A model generated the notes under the pieces. The model worked only from the letters and a program-made list of their open reading frames with translations, ran no database searches and was not told the DNA's origin. The translations under genes were made by a program, and so were the position numbers. A DNA stretch of 5,400 nt, from positions 1-5,400 of the forward strand of contig JAUWVG010000203.1 in assembly GCA_030617525.1 (NCBI GenBank). Direction: 5' to 3'. Positions 1 to 5,400 of this stretch are shown piece after piece (positions within the stretch are counted from its first letter, which is position 1; every line of letters starts with the position of its first letter). Source of the stretch: Candidatus Aminicenantota bacterium. GTDB lineage: Bacteria > Acidobacteriota > Aminicenantia > Aminicenantales > Aminicenantaceae.

Positions 1-1966
1 ATTTACAGATTTTGTTTTTTTTATCGACGGCCAACTCTTCGTTAAAAAGATTCCTTCTACTCCGCACAATCCGTCTGAAGCCATTTTAGCCGGAATTAAA
101 GATCATTTAAAAAAGTCACACCCTCCATTCATTATCCACGGCACAACCATCGCCACTAATGCCCTTCTAGAAAGAAAAGGAGGTCATATTTCACTCATCT
201 CCACAAAAGGTTTTGAAGATATCCTTTTCATCGGCAGACAGAACCGAAGCAACCTTTACAGTTTAGATGGAGAACAACGACAATCTCTCCTCCCTCGTCA
301 TAGATGCTTCGGTATCTCGGAAAGAACAACAGCCTCGGGAAAGGTCGAAAAGCCAATCCCCCCCGATGCTCTCGAAGAAATCCTTGATAAAATCATCAGC
401 AAAAAAACTGAAGCCGTGGCTGTTTCTCTCATCAACTCATATGCAAATGCCTCCAACGAACTTTTCATTAAAAAGGCACTTAAAAAAAGAAATTTACTGT
501 ATTCCATTTCAAGCGAGATACTCCCGGAACATCGCGAATACGAAAGGACATCCATAACAGCTGTCAATGCCTACCTCATCCCTTTTCTCAACCGCTATCT
601 GTCTAATCTGGAAAAAAATCTCAATCATGCCAATCTGAAAATTATGCAATCTAATGAAGGCTATATCTCGCCGTCTATCGCTAAATCCGAACCGATTAGA
701 ACTTCTCTTTCAGGTCCTGCCGGCGGGGTGGTGGCCGCTTTTCATCTTGGAAAAACAGCCAGAATTCAAAATCTCATTACGTTTGATATGGGAGGAACAT
801 CTTCAGATGTTTCTCTTTTAGATGGACAGATCCACCGGACAAATGAGAGTTCCATTGGTGATTTTCCTATTCGGATGCCGATCATCGACATCCACTCCGT
901 GGGAGCCGGAGGAGGATCCATCGCATACCTCGATCGTGGAGGATCTCTCAAAGTCGGCCCTAAAAGCGCGGGAGCTCAGCCCGGTCCGGCCTGCTATGGA
1001 AAGGGGGAGGACCCCACGGTCACCGATGCAAATCTAGTTCTTGGCAGACTCGTGCCGGATTTTTTCCTTGGGGGAAAGATGAAAATTTATCCGGAGCAAA
1101 GCCGCAGGGCCGTTAAAAAAATTGCCGGCGCAATCGGAAAATCCATAGAGAGTACGGCTGAAGGGATTATTGAGATTGCTAACTCGACAATGGAAAAGGC
1201 TATCCGTGTGATCTCTATTGAACGCGGATTCGATCCAAGAAGTTTTAGCCTGTGTTCATTCGGGGGAGCAGGAGGGATGCATGCCGTGGATGTGGCCTCT
1301 CATCTCAGCATGTCAAAAGTGATTGTGCCTAAGAATGCAGGAGTCCTCTCCGCAGTGGGATTACTACTGGCTGATTCGATAAAAGACTACTCAAAATCCG
1401 TTATAAAACTGGCTGACAAAACCGGAAAAAAGGAGCTGAAAGGACTCTACTCTAAACTGATCAAAAAAAGCATAACGGACATGAAAAAAGAAGGATTTGC
1501 TGACCACCAGATAAAGATTTTCCCTACCCTAGATCTCAGATACTTGGGACAATCCTATGAAATCTCTATTCCATACAAGGAAAACAGCTCATTTGATTCC
1601 GCTTTCCACTCTGCTCATCAAAAACTCTATTCCTATTCTCATCCCAACCGCCCTGTGGAAATCGTCAATATCCGCATCAAAACTGTCGGCACTACAAAAA
1701 AAATTCGATTCAAAAAGAATCCGCTGCAATCTCCGAATCCACAGGATGCCCTGTTTGGAGAACAGGAGTTCATTTACAGCCAAAAAACTTATAAAGGCAA
1801 GATATATAAACGCTCTCTTTTAAGAACAGGAAATACGATCCTCGGCCCGGCATTAATCGTGGATGATGAATCCACTACACTACTTCCGCCGGGCTGGCGG
1901 CTGACCGTGGATAGTTACCTTAATCTTTTTATCCAAAGGAAAAAGAATGAAATCTCCCTCATTTGA
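1..1966 (+). CDS. hyuA: HyuA-type hydantoinase/5-oxoprolinase ATP-binding subunit (5' partial)
   Basis: This is the ATP-using subunit of a two-part cyclic amidohydrolase of the hydantoinase A/oxoprolinase family. With HyuB it would open a five-membered lactam or imide ring in the cytoplasm using ATP. The first whole codon is at base 2, giving 654 visible residues. They begin FTDFV, which matches the conserved GGTFTD phosphate loop, so only about ten N-terminal residues are missing and the full length (about 665) is normal. Visible family motifs, in window residue numbers, are GTTIATNALLERKGG (47-61), EHREYERTS, SGPAGG, the actin-like ATPase motif FDMGGTSSDVS (261-271), HSVGAGGGS (298-306), PGPACYG, FGGAGGMHA (420-428) and the C-terminal DLRYLGQSYE (511-520). 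The GTG at 416 is internal, since homology runs unbroken upstream of it. The last 20 bases overlap hyuB. Family membership is secure. The exact substrate (5-oxoproline, hydantoin, N-methylhydantoin or other) cannot be read from sequence, and an acetone carboxylase role is unlikely without a third small subunit gene. Confidence 0.95.
   Translation, partial: FTDFVFFIDGQLFVKKIPSTPHNPSEAILAGIKDHLKKSHPPFIIHGTTIATNALLERKGGHISLISTKGFEDILFIGRQNRSNLYSLDGEQRQSLLPRHRCFGISERTTASGKVEKPIPPDALEEILDKIISKKTEAVAVSLINSYANASNELFIKKALKKRNLLYSISSEILPEHREYERTSITAVNAYLIPFLNRYLSNLEKNLNHANLKIMQSNEGYISPSIAKSEPIRTSLSGPAGGVVAAFHLGKTARIQNLITFDMGGTSSDVSLLDGQIHRTNESSIGDFPIRMPIIDIHSVGAGGGSIAYLDRGGSLKVGPKSAGAQPGPACYGKGEDPTVTDANLVLGRLVPDFFLGGKMKIYPEQSRRAVKKIAGAIGKSIESTAEGIIEIANSTMEKAIRVISIERGFDPRSFSLCSFGGAGGMHAVDVASHLSMSKVIVPKNAGVLSAVGLLLADSIKDYSKSVIKLADKTGKKELKGLYSKLIKKSITDMKKEGFADHQIKIFPTLDLRYLGQSYEISIPYKENSSFDSAFHSAHQKLYSYSHPNRPVEIVNIRIKTVGTTKKIRFKKNPLQSPNPQDALFGEQEFIYSQKTYKGKIYKRSLLRTGNTILGPALIVDDESTTLLPPGWRLTVDSYLNLFIQRKKNEISLI
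1935..1946 (+). promoter_or_regulatory. Ribosome binding site for hyuB, inside hyuA
   Basis: AAAGGA at 1935-1940 lies six bases before the ATG at 1947 and sits within the last codons of hyuA. It supports the overlapping start and translational coupling of the two subunits, which must be made together. Confidence 0.7.
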
Positions 1967-3521
1967 TCCGATAGAGCTTGAGCTTTTCAAGAACATACTC
2001 GTCTCCATTTCTGAAGAGATGGGTGCTGTTCTCTGCCGGACATCTCTATCTCCGAATATAAAAGAAAGGAAAGATTTCTCCTGTGCTCTTTTTAACAAAA
2101 AGGGGGAAACATTTGCACAAGGATCACACATTCCTGTCCATCTCGGAGCCATGCCTTTATCAGTTCAAGAGGCTCTGAAAACAGTTAAATTCGAAGATGG
2201 AGATATCCTTATCCTCAACGATCCCTACAGAGGAGGAACTCATCTGCCCGATCTCACCTGTATCTCCCCGGTTTTTATTGAGAAAAAACTTGAGTTTTTT
2301 GTGGCCAACAGAGCCCATCATTCAGATATTGGAGGCATGTCTCCAGGCTCAATGCCTTTAGCCACAGAGATCTTCCAAGAGGGACTTATTATACCTCCCG
2401 TCAAACTTTGTCAAAGAGGAAAATTCAACAATGCGGTTTTTGACATGATATTGGCCAATGTCAGGACTCCAGATGAAAGAAAGGGCGACCTTCTTGCACA
2501 GGTCGCCGCCAACCAGAAAGGCAAGCAGCGCTTGATTGAAACAGTGAGAAAACATGGGCTAAGGAAAATCACCAAGTATGGACGTTTCATACAGGAGTAT
2601 GCAGAAAAAATCCTAAGACAGACGATTCAGGACATTCCTGATGGGGCTTATTCGTTTTCCGATTTTCTCGATGATGATGGAATCACAAACAAGCCCATTC
2701 AAATTGCGGTTGAAATAACCATCCGGAATTCCGATGCTTGGATTGACTTCTCATCCTCTGATCCCCAGACTGAAGGCGGAGTAAATGCCAATTATGCTGT
2801 CACAACTTCAGCGGTTCTCTATGTGTTCCGATCTTTAATCAAAGAAGACATCCCTTTTAACACGGGACTTTTAAATCCTCTGAACATCATTGCTCCACCG
2901 GGATCTATTGTAAATGCTCAGTATCCTGCGGCCACAGCCGGAGGCAATGTAGAGACATCACAAAGAATCGTCGATGTCCTCCTCGGAGCTCTGGCCAAAG
3001 CGATGCCCGAAAAAATCCCGGCAGCGAGTTCAGGAACTATGAATAACATCGCTTTCGGGGGCTATGATCGAATCCGCAGGACAAACTTTGCCTACTATGA
3101 GACAGTGGGAGGAGGAATGGGTGCAAATTCTAATCTTGATGGGCTCAGCGGAGTTCATACACACATGACCAATTCCTTGAATACTCCTCTCGAAGCCTTA
3201 GAAAATTACCTGCCCATAAGAATCACGACTTATGCTCTTCGTCGAGGATCTGGAGGATCTGGCGCCAGAAGAGGAGGAGAAGGAATCATCCGAGAGTATG
3301 AATTTTTGGAACATGCACAGGTCTCCATCATCTCTGAACGAAGAAAGTTTGCCCCCTATGGCGCTTTGAATGGACAAAACGGCCGAAAAGGTCGAAATAT
3401 CCTCATCTCGTCCGGGAACAAAAAAACTTTGCTAAGCGGAAAAATCAATTTTAAAATAAAGCCGCACGAACGCCTCCGAATTGAAACACCTGGAGGAGGA
3501 GGATATGGCCAGAAAAAATAA
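1947..3521 (+). CDS. hyuB: HyuB-type hydantoinase/5-oxoprolinase subunit
   Basis: This is the partner subunit of HyuA, of the hydantoinase B/oxoprolinase family. In the family this subunit is thought to carry out ring opening on the substrate activated by the ATP-binding subunit. The protein has 524 residues, within the usual range of about 500 to 580. Motifs run the whole length: FDPIELELFKN (6-16), CRTSLSPNIKERKDFSCA (30-47), GSHIPVHLGAM (59-69), NDPYRGGTHLPD (91-102), AHHSDIGG (123-130), NVRTPDERKGDLLAQ (171-185), PFNTGLLNPLNI (303-314), YPAATAGGNVETSQR (326-340), YYETVGGGMGA (383-393), HTHMTNSLNTPLEALE (404-419) and the terminal ETPGGGGYG (513-521). The acidic and histidine residues in NDPYRGGTHLPD and AHHSDIGG are the likely metal-ligand region by analogy with acetone carboxylase; this is inference. 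The gene looks intact, with no frameshift or missing block. It overlaps hyuA by 20 bases and the transporter gene by 17. Specificity within the family is undetermined. Confidence 0.95.
   Translation: MKSPSFDPIELELFKNILVSISEEMGAVLCRTSLSPNIKERKDFSCALFNKKGETFAQGSHIPVHLGAMPLSVQEALKTVKFEDGDILILNDPYRGGTHLPDLTCISPVFIEKKLEFFVANRAHHSDIGGMSPGSMPLATEIFQEGLIIPPVKLCQRGKFNNAVFDMILANVRTPDERKGDLLAQVAANQKGKQRLIETVRKHGLRKITKYGRFIQEYAEKILRQTIQDIPDGAYSFSDFLDDDGITNKPIQIAVEITIRNSDAWIDFSSSDPQTEGGVNANYAVTTSAVLYVFRSLIKEDIPFNTGLLNPLNIIAPPGSIVNAQYPAATAGGNVETSQRIVDVLLGALAKAMPEKIPAASSGTMNNIAFGGYDRIRRTNFAYYETVGGGMGANSNLDGLSGVHTHMTNSLNTPLEALENYLPIRITTYALRRGSGGSGARRGGEGIIREYEFLEHAQVSIISERRKFAPYGALNGQNGRKGRNILISSGNKKTLLSGKINFKIKPHERLRIETPGGGGYGQKK
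3492..3504 (+). promoter_or_regulatory. Strong Shine-Dalgarno for the transporter, coded within the HyuB PGGGGYG tail
   Basis: GGAGGAGGAGG at 3492-3502 encodes the conserved terminal glycine run of HyuB and at the same time offers several anti-SD matches before the ATG at 3505. AGGAGG at 3494-3499 has a five-base spacer, the best register. This fixes the transporter start at 3505 rather than at the in-frame TTG at 3481. Confidence 0.8.
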
Positions 3522-4713
3522 CAAATCCTCGTTTGGGCCGGGTTTCTTAGTTACAGCGGCCTTTATAGGACCTGGAACAGTCACAACATGTTCACTTGCC
3601 GGAGCAAATTTCGGTTATGCCCTCATTTTTGCTCTTGTGTTCGCCGTGATCACTACAATAATTCTTCAGGGAATGACGGGCCGTTTGAGCCTAGGTTCAG
3701 GCTTGGACCTTGCCCAATCTTTGCGGGGGCACTCCCAGAATCGCTGGACTCGTATTCTTTTTATCATTCTCACCTTATCATCTATTACCTTAGGTTGTGC
3801 AGCCTATGAAGCCGGGAATATTATTGGCGGTTCACTCGGCCTAAATCTCATCACCCCTGTCCCACAAAAAGTTTGGGTTGTTTTAATCACATTAGTGGCC
3901 ATGCTCATCCTTGGAGCAAAAAAATACCACCTTGTAGAGAAGGTTCTCATTTTTCTTGTTTTTATTATGAGTCTTTCATTTATAACGACTTTAATTATTA
4001 TAAAACCGGACATTTCGGCCATCCTTAGAGGATTTATTCCGACTTTTCCAAAAAATTCTCTCTTCATAGTTCTGGCTCTTATCGGCACGACTGTTGTCCC
4101 CTACAATCTTTTTCTCCATTCGTCGGCTGTGAAGGAAAAATGGAAAACAAAAGAAGATCTCAAGAATGTAAATCGAGATCTTCTTCTCGCAGTTTGTCTT
4201 GGAGGCTTCATTTCAATTTCTATTGTTGTCACATCAGCTGTCGCATTCCATGCCGGCGGCATTCCTTTGGAAAATGGAATCCAGATGGCCCAGCAGCTTA
4301 AACCTCTATTTGGCAGTTTTACAAACATTATATTTGGGATAGGATTTTTCGCCGCTGGGATGAGCTCAGCCATCACTGCACCTTATGCTGCTGCCTTTGC
4401 ATCTTCGGGTATCTTAAACTGGAAGGGAGGGCAGAATTCAAAAGGATTCAGAGCCGTTTGGATGGGAGTACTTCTGGCCGGTATGACCGTTTCTCTCCTC
4501 AATCTCAAACCTCTATCAGTTATTGTTTTTGCCCAAGTCGCAAATGGAATCATTCTTCCCATGGCCTCCATATTCCTTCTTGTTGTCTTGAATAACCGCA
4601 GACAGATGGGACAACTTGTCAATACTCTGTGCCAAAACATTATCGGTGGAATCATCATACTCATCGTTTCAGCCCTAGGCCTTTGGAACATTTTCAAACT
4701 CTTCCTCAAATAG
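3505..4713 (+). CDS. Non-canonical NRAMP-family (LeuT-fold) membrane transporter
   Basis: This is an integral membrane transporter of 402 residues with about eleven hydrophobic helices (roughly 12-32, 36-56, 84-115, 122-138, 145-167, 186-206, 227-250, 272-295, 316-333, 337-362, 374-398), the size and layout of bacterial NRAMP proteins. Family marks are GPGFLV (11-16), the broken helix 1 (21-28), and PYNLFLHSS in helix 6 (199-207). The residues that define Mn/Fe transport are changed. Helix 1 reads GPGT (22-25) in place of DPGN. Helix 6 reads TTVVPY (195-200) where manganese/iron transporters have A-x-x-M-P-H. The helix 3 proton-path region reads EAGNIIG (102-108) instead of DLAEVIG. It therefore probably does not carry transition metals as MntH does. 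Its place as third gene of a coupled hyuAB operon suggests uptake of the HyuAB substrate, such as 5-oxoproline or a hydantoin. B. subtilis YcsG, an NRAMP-family protein within the 5-oxoprolinase operon, is a parallel. The fold assignment is firm; the substrate is inference. The ATG at 3505 is chosen for its strong ribosome binding site. Confidence 0.9.
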   Translation: MARKNNKSSFGPGFLVTAAFIGPGTVTTCSLAGANFGYALIFALVFAVITTIILQGMTGRLSLGSGLDLAQSLRGHSQNRWTRILFIILTLSSITLGCAAYEAGNIIGGSLGLNLITPVPQKVWVVLITLVAMLILGAKKYHLVEKVLIFLVFIMSLSFITTLIIIKPDISAILRGFIPTFPKNSLFIVLALIGTTVVPYNLFLHSSAVKEKWKTKEDLKNVNRDLLLAVCLGGFISISIVVTSAVAFHAGGIPLENGIQMAQQLKPLFGSFTNIIFGIGFFAAGMSSAITAPYAAAFASSGILNWKGGQNSKGFRAVWMGVLLAGMTVSLLNLKPLSVIVFAQVANGIILPMASIFLLVVLNNRRQMGQLVNTLCQNIIGGIIILIVSALGLWNIFKLFLK

Positions 4714-4933
4714 AGCCGGACGAAACCCTATCGTATTCTGCCTCCATCACAAACTCCCTAGTCGCCGTTCAGGACATTCAAATTTCTAAAGCCGTCTATG
4801 AAAGACTCCGCTCCTGACCTGAATAACTCATAAAAAAATCTTAGAAAAAGAATAAAGAAGACTTTACTAAAAGCCCATGGAATTGAATAATAGTAGGCTA
4901 TAGTAAAAATTTTTTCTGCAATAATACGACGAT
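4714..4933. other. Intergenic gap between the hyuAB-transporter operon and gatE
   Basis: These 220 bases contain no convincing gene. I found no GC-rich hairpin followed by a T run that would be a clear intrinsic terminator. The best inverted pair, TTCAGG (4768-4773) with CCTGAA (4819-4824), is short, has a loop of about 45 bases and lacks a T run. The right part (from about 4826) becomes strongly A+T rich and holds the putative gatE promoter, a pair of ATAGTA repeats and an A5T6 tract. Confidence 0.6.
4863..4891 (+). promoter_or_regulatory. Putative sigma-70-like promoter for gatE
   Basis: TTTACT (4863-4868, four of six matches to TTGACA) and AATAAT (4886-4891, five of six matches to TATAAT) are separated by exactly 17 bases in an A+T-rich stretch. 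Transcription would start near 4898, leaving a leader of about 36 bases before the gatE ATG. In such A+T-rich DNA chance matches are common, so this is only a candidate. TATAGT at 4899-4904 is another possible -10 element but lacks a well-spaced -35. Confidence 0.35.
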
Positions 4934-5400
4934 ATGTCTCAAGACTTCGACCCAAAAAACAATTACAAACAGACGCAAAAAGACGTAGGTTATGTGGCAC
5001 GTAAAGACGCAACACAGGCAGATTATGATCGTGTAGGTTTTAAGGCCGGGCTCGAAGTCCATCAACAGCTCAAGACAAAAAAGAAACTGTTCTGCAATTG
5101 CCCTGCCGGGCTATATCATGAAGACGACGATTACGACGCCGAGATCATCAGGCACATGCGACCCACTCTGAGCGAACTCGGAGAATATGACGGGACCGCC
5201 CTCATGGAATTTAAAACTCGAAAGAACATCATCTACAGGATAAAAAACGAAACAACATGCACCTATGAGATCGACGACACCCCCCCCTTTCCTATCAACA
5301 GGGAAGCTCTGAATATCTCACTGGAAATCGCTCTCCTCAGTAAGCTCAATATTGTGGGAGAAGTTCATATCACACGAAAACAATATTTGGACGGAAGCAT
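4934..5400 (+). CDS. gatE: Glu-tRNA(Gln) amidotransferase subunit E (3' partial)
   Basis: GatE binds misacylated Glu-tRNA(Gln), activates the glutamyl group with ATP and receives ammonia from the partner GatD to make Gln-tRNA(Gln) in the cytoplasm. Only the first 155 residues are visible; known GatE proteins are about 600 residues or more. The visible part is the start of the GatB/GatE cradle domain: GLEVHQQL (39-46), KKLFCNCP (50-57), RPTLSELGEYDGTALMEF (76-93), ETTCTYEIDDTPP (106-118) and RKQYLDGS (148-155). The RPTLSELGE block and FCNCP favour GatE over GatB, and no CPVC-type second cysteine pair appears in the visible part. Residues 1-33 form an N-terminal extension (FDPKNNY...VGYVARKDA) not typical of archaeal GatE. 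The ATG at 4934 is the only ATG after an in-frame stop at 4922-4924, but no good Shine-Dalgarno precedes it. No gatD is in the window. A C8 run lies at 5280-5287 without breaking the frame. Confidence 0.9.
   Translation, partial: MSQDFDPKNNYKQTQKDVGYVARKDATQADYDRVGFKAGLEVHQQLKTKKKLFCNCPAGLYHEDDDYDAEIIRHMRPTLSELGEYDGTALMEFKTRKNIIYRIKNETTCTYEIDDTPPFPINREALNISLEIALLSKLNIVGEVHITRKQYLDGS

Noticed and set aside
15..22. T8 run near the left end of hyuA, C7 run at 358-364 and C8 run at 5280-5287, considered as slippage or phase-variation sites
   Set aside because: The frame is intact across all three and conserved motifs continue on both sides. Runs of seven or eight inside conserved codons are weak evidence for phase variation and mainly mark places where sequencing errors could occur.
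416..1966. Shorter hyuA reading from the internal GTG at 416
   Set aside because: Clear HyuA motifs (FTD, GTTIATNALLERKGG, GRQNR) are read in the same frame upstream without a stop, so the gene begins before the window.
3244..3263. Tandem GGATCTGGA-like repeat in hyuB
   Set aside because: It encodes the conserved GSGGSG stretch of the HyuB family, so protein constraint explains it.
3481..3504. TTG at 3481 as the transporter start
   Set aside because: It would add eight residues with no good ribosome site. The ATG at 3505 has a strong, well-spaced Shine-Dalgarno and the resulting N-terminus fits the family.
4101..4709. Two long minus-strand open frames opposite the transporter
   Set aside because: They lie opposite a gene of firm identity and have low-quality, arginine/proline/methionine-rich content typical of antisense shadows.
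4629..4817. Small plus-strand open frame of 62 codons running from inside the transporter gene into the gap
   Set aside because: Its first half is an out-of-frame reading of the transporter. The last 35 or so residues (ending AVYERLRS) look mildly protein-like, but I recognise no family and see no ribosome site. It could be a remnant, but I cannot support it as a gene.
4768..4824. TTCAGG/CCTGAA inverted repeat as a terminator after the transporter
   Set aside because: The six-base stem with a loop of about 45 bases and no T run is too weak to be an intrinsic terminator.
4758..5015. Minus-strand open frame of 85 codons across the gap and gatE start
   Set aside because: It runs antisense through the well-supported gatE start and shows no recognisable motif or ribosome site.

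Overview
The window holds a compact plus-strand operon and the start of an unrelated housekeeping gene. Positions 1-1966 are a HyuA-type ATP-binding amidohydrolase subunit (hydantoinase/5-oxoprolinase family, 5' end cut by the window edge). Positions 1947-3521 are the partner HyuB subunit. Positions 3505-4713 are an NRAMP-family membrane transporter of an unusual, non-canonical type. The three genes overlap by 20 and 17 bases, so they almost certainly form one translationally coupled unit. A roughly 220-base gap with no convincing gene follows, and then, from 4934 to the right edge, the first 155 codons of GatE, the tRNA-binding subunit of the GatDE Glu-tRNA(Gln) amidotransferase.

How the genes work together: HyuA and HyuB together would open a five-membered cyclic amide (5-oxoproline, a hydantoin or a similar ring) at the cost of ATP. 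The transporter may bring in that substrate. This is an inference. It rests on the operon, on the loss of the residues that bind metal and carry protons in true NRAMP manganese/iron transporters, and on a known parallel: in Bacillus subtilis the NRAMP-family protein YcsG is encoded inside the 5-oxoprolinase (pxpABC) operon. GatE belongs to a separate function, formation of Gln-tRNA(Gln) by transamidation, and appears to have its own promoter.

Organism: base composition is moderate, with somewhat more A+T than G+C, there are good Shine-Dalgarno sites within the operon, and gene packing is tight. GatDE is the classical archaeal system. This GatE, however, has an N-terminal extension of about 33 residues before the GLEVHQQL motif and sequence features I associate with GatE-like proteins of some uncultured bacterial phyla (for example Aminicenantes-like lineages). 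I therefore favour an uncultured bacterium over an archaeon, with modest confidence. The sequence does not settle the phylum.

The strongest candidates for new biology are the transporter's changed substrate site together with its linkage to HyuAB, and the GatE gene in what looks like a bacterial setting. I saw no RNA gene, mobile element, CRISPR array or phage element.
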